Shown: piece after piece, positions 6,706 to 15,247 of the stretch
How the letters are laid out: each line of letters starts with the position of its first letter
Position numbering within the stretch: the first letter of the stretch is position 1
NCBI GenBank assembly: GCA_018433765.1
Contig: JAHDQO010000013.1
Coordinates: 186,001-250,000, forward strand
Source: Tissierellales bacterium
GTDB lineage: Bacteria; Bacillota; Clostridia; Tissierellales; Sedimentibacteraceae
DNA: 64,000 nt
Reading direction: 5' to 3'
Position numbers and translations under genes: made by a program
The notes under the pieces: generated by a model
Told to the model about the DNA's origin: nothing
What the model saw: the letters and a program-made list of their open reading frames with translations, nothing else
Databases searched by the model: none

Positions 6706-8328
6706 TTGACTTGGTACGAAAAGGATAAAATTAAGGAGATTTTATTTAGGCTGGTTGCAATACCAAGCATTTCTGAAAGTGAAGGAGAAATTGAAGTAGA
6801 AAAAGAAATATATAATATATTAAATGAAATTACTTATTTTAAAGAGAATCCACAATATGTAAACATGCATCCTATAAAAGATGATAAGTTCGGAAGATAT
6901 GTTGTTACATCATTAGTCAAAGGAAAAGGTAATAATACAGCTATAGTATTTGGACATCATGATATTGTAGATTTTGAGGGTTATGGAGATTATAAGGATT
7001 TGGCATTAAACCCAGAAGAATTGACTAAGAATCTTGACCCTAATATTTTACCAGAGGAAGCTAAGAAAGACTTGTTATCTGGAGAATGGCTTTTTGGAAG
7101 AGGAATTAATGATATGAAGTATGGACAAGCTCTCAGTATAGCACTTATGCAGGATTTGAGTATTAAAGCAGACGAGCTTGATGGAAATGTTTTGTTTGTT
7201 TCGGTACCTGATGAAGAAAATAACTCTGTAGGAATGCTGACAGCTGTTCCTATAATAAATGAAATAAGTGAAAAATATAATCTTGACTGCAAAGCATATG
7301 TAATAAACGAACCAGATATGGGGGTTAAAAGATATAGTTTATTTGTTGGTTGTGAAGGAAAAGTACTTCCTATTTTTTATTGTATGGGAAAAGAAACTCA
7401 TTCCAGCCATATTTACGGCGGTATAAATGCAGGGAATATGATAGCAGAAATAGAAAGAGAGATGAACTTAAACACAAAGTTTGTAGATTATGCAAATGGA
7501 CATTACACTGTCCCACCAACAGTTTTACAAATGAGAGATACAAAAGAGCAGTATAATGTGTCAACATGTGCTTATGCTTATTCATACTATACAATTTATA
7601 CTGTCAGCAATACACCTAAACAAATAATGGAGTTGTTAAAGGAAACTGCGTATAGAGCATTTGAAAATGTTTTAGATAAATTTAAAGAATCTAGCAAACA
7701 ATATGAAGAAATAACAGGTATAAGAAACGAGTGCCTTTGGAAGCCCAAAGTTTTGACTTATGAAGAATTATATAATTACAATAAGGAAGTAATTGGACAG
7801 GAATTTGTAAAAAGCATGAATGTTTACATTAAAGAAAATAAAAATAAATTTAAAGATCAAAGGCTATTTACTATAGATATTATAAAAGAAGCTGTTAGAG
7901 TATGCCCAAATAAGGAACCTAAAATAATTATAGCTTATGGACCTCCATATTACTCCCATACAACTAATAATGGAAAAACAGAGAAAGAAAGATATATGCT
8001 TGAAGTACTAGATAAAGTAAATGAATACAGTTTGGAAAAATATAATATAAAATGGAATATTGAAAATTACTTTGGTATTGCAGATTTGTGTTATACAAAG
8101 ATAGACGAATATGAAGATGTTGTAAATAGTTTAAAACCTAATATGCCAGTATTAGAAAATGGATATTCAATACCTTTTGAGGATATTAAAAAATTAAGTC
8201 TACCTGTAGTTAATCTTGGACCAGTTTCAAAGGATCCACATAAATTTACTGAAAGGCTACATGTTAAGTCATCTTTTGAAATGATACCTGATTTATTTAA
8301 ATATACTGTTTTAGAGATTATAAAATAA
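6706..8328 (+). CDS. RocB-like M20 family peptidase
   Basis: A 540-aa protein of the M20/ArgE metallopeptidase fold resembling RocB of Bacillus arginine catabolism. Zinc-site motifs are GHHDIVD, GRGINDMKYG and the catalytic pair in VPDEEN; KETHSSHIYGG marks the later His. The extended length relative to ordinary M20 enzymes is typical for RocB. The start is a TTG (6706), 9 nt after GGAG; an upstream TTG has no ribosome site. It follows the AGCS symporter by 92 nt and is probably co-transcribed. RocB's biochemical role is still vague; hydrolysis of an amino-acid conjugate is inferred from fold and context. Confidence 0.82.
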   Translation: MTWYEKDKIKEILFRLVAIPSISESEGEIEVEKEIYNILNEITYFKENPQYVNMHPIKDDKFGRYVVTSLVKGKGNNTAIVFGHHDIVDFEGYGDYKDLALNPEELTKNLDPNILPEEAKKDLLSGEWLFGRGINDMKYGQALSIALMQDLSIKADELDGNVLFVSVPDEENNSVGMLTAVPIINEISEKYNLDCKAYVINEPDMGVKRYSLFVGCEGKVLPIFYCMGKETHSSHIYGGINAGNMIAEIEREMNLNTKFVDYANGHYTVPPTVLQMRDTKEQYNVSTCAYAYSYYTIYTVSNTPKQIMELLKETAYRAFENVLDKFKESSKQYEEITGIRNECLWKPKVLTYEELYNYNKEVIGQEFVKSMNVYIKENKNKFKDQRLFTIDIIKEAVRVCPNKEPKIIIAYGPPYYSHTTNNGKTEKERYMLEVLDKVNEYSLEKYNIKWNIENYFGIADLCYTKIDEYEDVVNSLKPNMPVLENGYSIPFEDIKKLSLPVVNLGPVSKDPHKFTERLHVKSSFEMIPDLFKYTVLEIIK

Positions 8329-8339
8329 TATGCAAATTT

Positions 8340-8389
8340 TGGGACGGCACCAATCTGGTCAATTAATTGACCAAATTGGTACCGTCTCA
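8340..8389. repeat. REP-like palindrome (GGGACGG family)
   Basis: A 50-nt near-perfect palindrome lies just after the RocB-like gene: left arm TGGGACGGCACCAATC..., right arm ...AATTGGTACCGTCTCA, with mismatches that are mostly G-U compatible in RNA. Outer AAATT arms extend the symmetry. It may act as a terminator, but its core matches the half copies at 130 and 21544, so it belongs to a dispersed family. Confidence 0.65.
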
Positions 8390-8457
8390 AATTCGCATAA
8401 AGTATCATCCATTTCCATATTTATTATGGTATATAAAACTCCTCTATAAGAGATATT

Positions 8458-8628
8458 TTAATCTACAATATATATATTATAGAATACATCACCATTATCA
8501 AATTGTACTATTAAATCATCAATGGTAGATATTTTGTATTTTTCTTCACTTAAGAATAACATAATTATTAAAGCATCTTCTGATAATACTAAAGTATTTT
8601 CAACTCCCTCACATATACAACTTAAATT
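8458..8628 (-). pseudogene. Possible gene remnant, 56 codons without a start
   Basis: The minus strand holds an open frame encoding a protein-like sequence (EGVENTLVLSEDALIIMLFL, later TIDDLIVQFDNGDVFYN) ending in TAA. There is no ATG/GTG start with a ribosome site, and a stop lies just upstream. Its composition looks coding rather than random AT-rich filler, so it may be the C-terminal end of a decayed gene. The family was not recognised. Otherwise this 337-nt gap holds only the REP-like palindrome. Confidence 0.3.
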
Positions 8629-8665
8629 TTATTTGTTAAGCATATTTAATTAATAATTATAATGT

Positions 8666-9082
8666 TTATTTAGCTTTTTCTAGTTTTGTCATTATTTTTA
8701 ATTTTATATATGTAATTAATTCACTAGAAATAAAGCAGGTAATTATTAAAATCAATACTGTTTGTAAGTCAAATACTCCATGTCTAAATAATGCTGGTAT
8801 TAATTTAACTATTAGAATAATTGTTGCAATATGTAATATTCTTTGTTTTCTAGTTAAATTTAAAAAAACTATTATTAGTCCTACAACAGATGTTGCTATA
8901 CACTGCTTTAAAATCGTAGAAGAAATTTCTGTATCAAATATATTAAAGTCAAAAGTGGCTTTAAAATAACTAAAAGAACCGTTAGAGTAAAATGGTGCTA
9001 TTCTGCTTAAATTGCTTAATATCCTGCTTACTATAAAAATACCACATAGAATATAAAGTACTATCAAAAATAATCTTTTCAT
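8666..9082 (-). CDS. Small four-helix membrane protein, unknown
   Basis: A 138-aa protein with hydrophobic segments near residues 3-22, 63-80, 84-100 and 105-125, and a basic C-terminus (KLKIMTKLEKAK). Family not recognised. The residues between the first and second helix (SYFKATFDFNIFDTEIS) probably face outside. The ribosome site AAGGAG lies 16 nt from this ATG, unusually far, and is better placed for a short out-of-frame ATG (9090-9092), so translation may be weak or the start misjudged. It is divergent from the sensor kinase gene; no function can be inferred. Confidence 0.55.
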   Translation of the reverse strand: MKRLFLIVLYILCGIFIVSRILSNLSRIAPFYSNGSFSYFKATFDFNIFDTEISSTILKQCIATSVVGLIIVFLNLTRKQRILHIATIILIVKLIPALFRHGVFDLQTVLILIITCFISSELITYIKLKIMTKLEKAK

Positions 9083-9238
9083 ATAGTTTCATTTATTTCT
9101 CCTTAAAAAAATTAATTTTCTATATATATAAACAAAAAAACTATCATTTTATCAACCATTTTTAGAAAAAAACATTATAAATGTTTCATTTAGTGCATTT
9201 TTAATAAAATATTAACACGTTTAAAAAACTTGCAACAA

Positions 9239-9267
9239 TTGAAATTATTCATACTTCGTGTTACAAT
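9239..9267 (+). promoter_or_regulatory. Sigma-A promoter for two-component operon
   Basis: TTGAAA and TACAAT with a 17-nt spacer lie about 90 nt upstream of the kinase start. This suggests the sensor/regulator pair itself is expressed by the housekeeping sigma factor. Confidence 0.55.
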
Positions 9268-9358
9268 AATTCACAGTATTTACTAGAATAAAACAAAATT
9301 ACAAATAAGATCAATAATATAAAAACTAATTAATGCATAATGAAAAGGAGCATGAATT

Positions 9359-11242
9359 TTGAGAATCATATATTTGATTATAGTTTTTATTTTTTTACTA
9401 ATCTCTCCAACTTACGCTGATGTAAATACATATATAGTAACTGGTGATAACAATTTACCTCCTTATGAATATGTTGATGAGGACGGTGTCTATAAAGGAT
9501 TTAATGTAGATATAATTAAAGCTATAGGATTAACAATGGGTGAAGATTTTGTATTTAATCCTATGCCTTGGGAAAACGCATACCATGCTATAGAAAACGA
9601 TAAAGCTGATATAATTCAAGGATTGAAAATAAGTGAAGAGCGTAAGAAAAAATTTATATTTTCTAATAGTTTTTTAGAAAATACTCAATCAATATTTGTT
9701 TTAAAAGAAAATCAAAACATAAAAAATCTAAATGATTTAGAAAATAAGAAAGTTGGACTGCTTAAAGAAGACACATTGTATGAAACTATTAAAGACATAG
9801 ATAATATAACTATTTATCAATATAATAGTTTAGAAGAAATTTTGAATCTATTATTAAATGATGAAATTGATGCACTTATAGGTAATACATTAACTGTAAA
9901 CTATTTAAGCAATAAACAAAAAACAAGAGATGATATTAAAATCGTTGGTTCTGCTTTAAATAGAGCAAAATATGCAATAGCAGTGTCACCTGAAAATAAA
10001 CAACTTCTTCTAATGATAAATGAAGGTATAAAAAAAATTCATAAAAACGGCATGTATGATATTATCTATAGGAAATGGTTTGGTTCTCCAGTAAATCAAA
10101 CAAATAAAACTGCAAGCATTGCTATTTTTGTGTTGGTAATAATATTTTTTGTATTTTGCGGAGTAATATTAATAATAGAAAAAATAAATCTAAGATTAAA
10201 AAAAGAAGTTGAAAGTAAAACACGTGAACAAAAATTATTAGTAAATCAATTAAGATTACAAAATAGAAAATTAAATGAAGAAAAAAATTTTAGAGAGATA
10301 GTTCTAAATAATATTTTAACAGGTGTATTGGCATTAAACTTTAATAACGAAGTAATCTTTTTGAACGATGTAGGAAAAGAGATATTTTCTAATATAGAAA
10401 TCAAAAATAGAATTTATGAAATAATTCAAAACAATGATTTTAAACAATCTAATGAAACTATTAAGGACAGGTATATAGAGTATGTTGTTACAAGCATAGA
10501 AGATGTAGACAAGCATAGGTTGAAAATAGTTATATTTAAAGATTATACAGAAAGTAAAATAATGGAGGATGAAATTCAGCGAAATGACAAGCTTAGATTT
10601 ATGGACAAGATAATATCATCTATAGCACATGAAATTAGAAATCCTTTAACAGCTATAAAAACTTATGCAGATTTAATACCTAAAAAACTAAATAATAAAG
10701 AATTCCAGAAATCTTTAACAACTGATATACCTAGAGAGATTGACCGTGTAGATAGTTTAATAAAAGAGTTTATAGAATATACTTCTCCTAGAAAACCTTT
10801 AAAAGAAGAATTAAAATTATATGATGAATTTTCATCAGCTATAATGTTCATAAAAAATCAGTTAAAAGGCATTAGCATAAATATAGATATTGATAAAACT
10901 ACAAAAATATTATTTGACCGAAACCATTTAAGGCAGATTATTATTAATATTTTATTAAACAGCAAAAGTGCTTTAGAAGATATTAAGAAACCTTATATAA
11001 ATATAAATATTATAAATGAAAAAAATAATATCTTTATTATAATAAAGGACAATGGAAAAGGTATTGAAAACGACAATTTACAAAAAATATTTGATCCTTT
11101 TTATACTACAAAAGACAAAGGTAACGGACTAGGCTTGTTTGTTGTAAAAAAATTAGTAAATGAGAACAACGGTCTAATATATGCTAAATCAGCAGAGAAT
11201 GAAGGAATGACATTGACAATAAAAGTAGAAAGTGTGAGTTGA
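9359..11242 (+). CDS. Sensor histidine kinase with extracellular SBP_bac_3 sensor domain
   Basis: A 627-aa membrane kinase. Residues 1-20 are a signal peptide/anchor; 22-245 form a family-3 solute-binding domain of the amino-acid ABC-receptor type (LPPYEYVDEDGVYKGFNVDI); one transmembrane helix spans about 253-277; a coiled coil and PAS-like region (280-405) follow. The HisKA motif SSIAHEIRNPLTAIKTYADL has the phospho-acceptor His424, and HATPase boxes are NILLNSKSAL, DNGKGI and GNGLGLFVVKKL. The TTG start is backed by AAAAGGAG 8 nt upstream. Its stop is one base from the response-regulator start. The sensor fold and the GltS gene controlled nearby suggest detection of an external amino acid such as glutamate (inference). 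Confidence 0.9.
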   Translation: MRIIYLIIVFIFLLISPTYADVNTYIVTGDNNLPPYEYVDEDGVYKGFNVDIIKAIGLTMGEDFVFNPMPWENAYHAIENDKADIIQGLKISEERKKKFIFSNSFLENTQSIFVLKENQNIKNLNDLENKKVGLLKEDTLYETIKDIDNITIYQYNSLEEILNLLLNDEIDALIGNTLTVNYLSNKQKTRDDIKIVGSALNRAKYAIAVSPENKQLLLMINEGIKKIHKNGMYDIIYRKWFGSPVNQTNKTASIAIFVLVIIFFVFCGVILIIEKINLRLKKEVESKTREQKLLVNQLRLQNRKLNEEKNFREIVLNNILTGVLALNFNNEVIFLNDVGKEIFSNIEIKNRIYEIIQNNDFKQSNETIKDRYIEYVVTSIEDVDKHRLKIVIFKDYTESKIMEDEIQRNDKLRFMDKIISSIAHEIRNPLTAIKTYADLIPKKLNNKEFQKSLTTDIPREIDRVDSLIKEFIEYTSPRKPLKEELKLYDEFSSAIMFIKNQLKGISINIDIDKTTKILFDRNHLRQIIINILLNSKSALEDIKKPYININIINEKNNIFIIIKDNGKGIENDNLQKIFDPFYTTKDKGNGLGLFVVKKLVNENNGLIYAKSAENEGMTLTIKVESVS

Positions 11243-11243
11243 A

Positions 11244-12605
11244 ATGGAAAAAATATTAGTAATAGATGATGAAACTGCAATATTATCTTCTTTAAAATAT
11301 CTTTTAGAAGATTATTACAAAGTATACACAACTGAAGATTATCAAAAAGGTATAGAATTAATAGCTAAAGAAAATATAGATATTATTCTCCTTGATTTAA
11401 GACTTGGAAATGTTAATGGTTTAGATGTTCTAGAAAAAATATTAGACAAGAAGCCAGAAGCATTGATTATCATGATGACAGCGTACAGCAGCATAAAAAC
11501 ATCTCTAAAAGCTATAGAAATCGGTGCATTTTATTATCTTTCAAAACCTATTGAAAATGAGGAACTTTTATTTCTATTAAACAAGGCATCAGAAAAATTA
11601 GAATTTAAAAGAAAAATTGCTAGTCTTGAAGGTTATATAAAGAAAGATATTATTGGTAAATCTAAAAAAATTAAGTCTGTTTTGTCTTTAATAAATCAAA
11701 TAAAAGATTTTAACTCAAATGTTCTAATTACAGGAGAAAGCGGGACGGGTAAAGAACTTGTTGCACAAAAAATACATTATTCAAGTTTAAGAAAAGATCA
11801 GCCTTTTAATGCTATAAACTGTGCAGTAATTCCAGCAAATCTTTTTGAAAGTGAACTATTTGGTTATAAAAAAGGATCTTTTTCTGGAGCGTATAAGGAT
11901 GAGATAGGTATTATTAGAAAGGCTGATAAAGGAACACTGTTTTTAGATGAAATAGGAGAAATGGATATTAATCTCCAATCTAAACTTCTAAGGTTCATAC
12001 AAGAAAGAGAAGTTCGACCTATTGGTTCAGATAATACCTACAAGGTAGATGTTAGGATCATATGTGCTACTAATAAAAATTTAGAAGAAGAAATCAAACA
12101 AGGTGCTTTTAGAAAAGATCTTTTTTATAGAATTAATGTAATAAATATACATCTTCCACCTTTAAGAGAAAGAAAAGAAGATATTAAATATCTAACACTG
12201 CATTTTATACAAAAATATAATATATGTTTTAATAAAAATATTACTACAATATCTGATGAAGCATTGAAATCTTTAGAAGAACATTATTTTGATGGCAACA
12301 TAAGAGAATTAGAGAACATTATTGAAAGATCGATTTTGCTAAGCACATCAGATGTAATTCAACAAGATTCTCTAAAATTAGAACCGAAAAGTAATATACA
12401 TAAGAATTTTAATAATGAAAATATTTCTGATTACAGCACAAATTGTATAAATATTAATGCTAACGAGACATTAAAGGAAATTGAAAAGAAAGCTATAAAA
12501 TTGAATTTAGAATATAATAATAACAATAGAAAAAGAACAGCTGAATCTTTAGGTATAAGTGAGCGGTCATTAAGATATAAAATTAAAGAATATAGTTTGA
12601 ATTAG
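11244..12605 (+). CDS. NtrC-family sigma-54 response regulator
   Basis: A 453-aa three-domain regulator: receiver (1-115; phospho-Asp51 in LLDLRLG, Thr79, Lys101), AAA+ ATPase (about 135-370; Walker A GESGTGKE, Walker B GTLFLDEIGE, sensor RIICATNKN, arginine finger region FRKDLFYRINV), and Fis-type HTH (TAESLGISERSLRYKIKE). The sigma-54 contact loop, usually GAFTGA, here reads GSFSGA at residues 211-216, a double conservative change. It is the partner of the adjoining kinase (1-nt spacing) and the obvious activator of the -24/-12 promoter 120 nt downstream of its stop. Confidence 0.92.
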   Translation: MEKILVIDDETAILSSLKYLLEDYYKVYTTEDYQKGIELIAKENIDIILLDLRLGNVNGLDVLEKILDKKPEALIIMMTAYSSIKTSLKAIEIGAFYYLSKPIENEELLFLLNKASEKLEFKRKIASLEGYIKKDIIGKSKKIKSVLSLINQIKDFNSNVLITGESGTGKELVAQKIHYSSLRKDQPFNAINCAVIPANLFESELFGYKKGSFSGAYKDEIGIIRKADKGTLFLDEIGEMDINLQSKLLRFIQEREVRPIGSDNTYKVDVRIICATNKNLEEEIKQGAFRKDLFYRINVINIHLPPLRERKEDIKYLTLHFIQKYNICFNKNITTISDEALKSLEEHYFDGNIRELENIIERSILLSTSDVIQQDSLKLEPKSNIHKNFNNENISDYSTNCININANETLKEIEKKAIKLNLEYNNNNRKRTAESLGISERSLRYKIKEYSLN

Positions 12606-12612
12606 ACAAAAG

Positions 12613-12659
12613 AGCCCTGCATATTTTTCTTAAGTGGAAAATTTTGCAGGGCTTTTTTT
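12613..12659 (+). terminator. Intrinsic terminator after response regulator
   Basis: AGCCCTGCA pairs with TGCAGGGCT and a run of seven T follows. It closes the two-component operon. Confidence 0.9.
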
Positions 12660-12727
12660 GATTCTGTCAATATGAGAAAAATACATTTTAACTTGTAAAA
12701 ACAATATTTTAGGAAGTATGAATATTT

Positions 12728-12745
12728 TTGGCATAGAGTTTGCTT
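12728..12745 (+). promoter_or_regulatory. Sigma-54 promoter of glutamate symporter gene
   Basis: TTGGCATAGAGTTTGCTT matches the -24/-12 consensus with GG at 12730-12731 and GC at 12742-12743, exactly ten bases between them. It sits about 70 nt upstream of the GltS start, behind the terminator of the NtrC-type operon. No clear enhancer dyad was found in the short upstream stretch. Confidence 0.85.
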
Positions 12746-12815
12746 ATTATAAGTGTGATAGTACTATCTAGGACATTTTTAATTCATTGAACTTTATAAG
12801 ATAGGGAGGACTTAT

Positions 12816-14036
12816 ATGTCATTTGAAATGATTAATTCAATTTTAAACATAAATTTAGATAACGTTGGAACATTAACAGTTGCAGCTTTATTGTTTTTGT
12901 TAGGATATTTTTTAAGAAAACGTATTAATTTTTTGGAAAAATTTTGTATACCAGCTCCAGTGATTGGAGGATTAATATTTGCTTTAATGAACTTTGTATT
13001 TTGGCAGACAAATATAATTCATATAAATTTTGATGTTACTTTCCAAGACCCTATGATGATAGCATTTTTCACTACTGTCGGTATTGGAGCTAGCTTTGCT
13101 CTACTAAAAAAAGGTGGGAAATTATTAATTGTTTATTGGCTTCTATGCGGAGCTCTCGGTATTTTACAAAACAGTATAGGTGTAGTATTAGCTAAACTTA
13201 CTGGAATTGCTCCAATGTTTGGATTAATGGCAGGTGCAATCTCTCTTGAAGGTGGACACGGTGGTGCAGCATCCTTTGGACAAACAGCTGAAATTATGGG
13301 ATATGAAGGAGCCGTAGTTGTTGGTATGGCGGCAGCAACATTTGGGCTTGTAGCTGGAGGACTGTTAGGCGGTCCTGTAACTAAAAGACTTATTGATAAA
13401 TACAACTTAAAACCTGATGAAGTTGAAGAAGCGTGCAGTCAAGAGATAGAGTCAGAAAAGAAGTTTGATGTAGACTATTTAACTATTATCAAGCATATAA
13501 CTCTTATTACATTATGTATGACCATAGGTTCACTGGTAGGTAAAAAAGTATCAGGTTTATTGGATATAATTCTTCCAAGCTATGTTAGTGCTATGTTTGT
13601 TGCAGTTATTGCACGAAATGTAAACAATAAATTCAAATTTATGAATATAGATATGAAAGTCATTGAGAAAATAGGTGATGTATGTCTTGGTTTATTCTTA
13701 TCTATGGCATTAATGTCATTAAAATTGTGGCAGCTTGCAGATCTTGCAGGACCGATGATTATAATATTAACTTGTCAGATAGTTGTGATATTTTTATTTG
13801 TAAACTTCATTACATTTAGACTTCTTGGGAAAACGTATGATGCGGCAGTAATGAGTGCAGGAATGCTGGGACACGGACTAGGTGCAACACCTAATGCGAT
13901 AGCTAATATGGGGGCAGTAACTGAAAAGTATGGATATTCACGAAAAGCTTTCTTAATAGTGCCAGTTGTTGGAGCATTCCTTGTTGATTTAATAAACATT
14001 CCAGCAATAGTTTGGTTTATGAATTATTTTGGATAA
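12816..14036 (+). CDS. gltS: Sodium/glutamate symporter GltS
   Basis: A 406-aa integral membrane protein of the ESS family with the standard 400-residue length and about ten helices in two repeated halves. Diagnostic stretches are FLEKFCIPAPVIGGLIFAL, ISLEGGHGGAASFGQTAE, and in the second half SAGMLGHGLGATPNAIANM; the two glycine-rich re-entrant loops are intact. It imports glutamate with Na+. GGGAGG lies 7 nt before the ATG. It is a single-gene unit between a sigma-54 promoter and a terminator, directly behind a sensor kinase with an amino-acid-binding domain, so it is very likely that system's target. Confidence 0.93.
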   Translation: MSFEMINSILNINLDNVGTLTVAALLFLLGYFLRKRINFLEKFCIPAPVIGGLIFALMNFVFWQTNIIHINFDVTFQDPMMIAFFTTVGIGASFALLKKGGKLLIVYWLLCGALGILQNSIGVVLAKLTGIAPMFGLMAGAISLEGGHGGAASFGQTAEIMGYEGAVVVGMAAATFGLVAGGLLGGPVTKRLIDKYNLKPDEVEEACSQEIESEKKFDVDYLTIIKHITLITLCMTIGSLVGKKVSGLLDIILPSYVSAMFVAVIARNVNNKFKFMNIDMKVIEKIGDVCLGLFLSMALMSLKLWQLADLAGPMIIILTCQIVVIFLFVNFITFRLLGKTYDAAVMSAGMLGHGLGATPNAIANMGAVTEKYGYSRKAFLIVPVVGAFLVDLINIPAIVWFMNYFG

Positions 14037-14054
14037 ACAAATTTAGGTAAAAAT

Positions 14055-14084
14055 AAAGGTGGTGATTTAGATCTCCACCTTTTT
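14055..14084 (+). terminator. Intrinsic terminator after gltS
   Basis: AAAGGTGG pairs with CCACCTTT and is followed by T residues; inner GAT/ATC lengthens the stem. Confidence 0.85.
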
Positions 14085-14255
14085 AAAATACAAATAAAGC
14101 GCGTGTTTTTTTCTAAACACTTCACGAACAATATCTTTTAATAGAGTTGTGCATATATTGATATATAATGTACTTAGTGATACAATACAATTTATCACAG
14201 ATTTGATTATTAACATATAGTTGATAAATTATTTAAATTTTATAGAGGTGGCAGA

Positions 14256-15146
14256 TTGTATAATAATAAAACTAAAGCAGTTTTACTCATGCTCTTTTCA
14301 TCGTTAAGTTTTGCAGCTATGGGAGCATTTGTAAAATTATCAGGAGATGTACCAACTTTTGAGAAAGCTTTCTTTAGGAATTTGGTTAGTTTGATTATAT
14401 CAGTTATTGTGGTAATTAGTAGACACGAAATTCCTTGGGGGCAAAAGCAAAATAGAAAGTATCTTCTTGGAAGAGCGATTTTTGGAACTATAGGTATGCT
14501 GTTCTATTTTTATGGGATAGATAGACTTATACTTGCTGATTCTGGCATGCTTAATAAAATGCATCCTTTTTTTGTTACTATTTTTGCAGCAATATTTTTG
14601 AAAGAAAGTATAACTAAACATCAAGTAATTTCACTTTTTATAGCAATAGCTGGAGCAATTTTTATTATTAAACCAAGTTTCAATTTTCAACAGTCATTTC
14701 CAGCTGTAATATGCTTTATGTCAGCAGTATTTGCAGGATTAGCATATACATTTGTAAGTTATCTGGGTGATAAAGAAGATAAGTATACAATAGTTTTTTA
14801 TTTTTCATTGATTTCAACATTGGTATCACTACCATTATCGTTATATGATTTTCATATGCCTAATACTATACAATTAATTTTTCTTATTTCGTCAGGATTG
14901 ACTGCTGCTCTGGGTCAATTTTCACTTACAACTGCATATAAATATGCTTTAGCTGGAGAAGTATCTATTTATAATTATTCTAACGTAATATTTTCAAGCA
15001 TTTTAGGTGTTTTTTTATTCTCAGAAATACCTGATTTATTTAGTTTTATAGGGTATGTTTTAATAATTGGTGCAGGATTTATTGTATATAAGCATAGCAG
15101 AGTAAAGAATAATAATGAGTTAATAGGTAAAGATTCTTTATGTTAA
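14256..15146 (+). CDS. EamA/DMT family transporter
   Basis: A 296-aa membrane protein with ten predicted helices in two EamA repeats of five. Recognisable points are the first-helix SSLSFAAMGAFVKLSGDVP, the FRNLVSL loop and the second-repeat end GEVSIYNYSNVIFSSILGVF. DMT exporters move metabolites or amino acids outward; the substrate is unknown. A TTG start is used, with AGAGGTGG 5 nt upstream. An inverted repeat AATTTATCA...TGATAAATT (14189-14197, 14222-14230) lies 26 nt before the start and could be an operator. It is a single-gene unit with a palindromic hairpin after it. Confidence 0.85.
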   Translation: MYNNKTKAVLLMLFSSLSFAAMGAFVKLSGDVPTFEKAFFRNLVSLIISVIVVISRHEIPWGQKQNRKYLLGRAIFGTIGMLFYFYGIDRLILADSGMLNKMHPFFVTIFAAIFLKESITKHQVISLFIAIAGAIFIIKPSFNFQQSFPAVICFMSAVFAGLAYTFVSYLGDKEDKYTIVFYFSLISTLVSLPLSLYDFHMPNTIQLIFLISSGLTAALGQFSLTTAYKYALAGEVSIYNYSNVIFSSILGVFLFSEIPDLFSFIGYVLIIGAGFIVYKHSRVKNNNELIGKDSLC

Positions 15147-15177
15147 AGACTTAATTAGGAATTTTGTATTTATATTC

Positions 15178-15199
15178 ATTGTTAATTTTAATTAACAAT
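15178..15199 (+). terminator. Perfect palindrome after EamA gene
   Basis: ATTGTTAATT-TT-AATTAACAAT is a perfect inverted repeat 31 nt past the stop. It lacks a T-tract, so it is a weak terminator candidate or a protein-binding site. Confidence 0.4.
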
Positions 15200-15218
15200 T
15201 TACATAATATGTCTACTA

Positions 15219-15247
15219 TTGACAAACATATTATTTGGTACTATAAT
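15219..15247 (+). promoter_or_regulatory. Consensus sigma-A promoter without adjacent gene
   Basis: TTGACA and TATAAT are both perfect, with a 17-nt spacer. The first gene on this strand (oppD) starts 450 nt later, so the transcript would have a very long leader or be a separate small RNA. Confidence 0.7.

Noticed and set aside
9000-9092. Alternative out-of-frame start for the small membrane protein region
   Set aside because: The ATG at 9090-9092 has a better-placed AAGGAG but its frame ends after about 36 codons, while the long frame has clear transmembrane helices.
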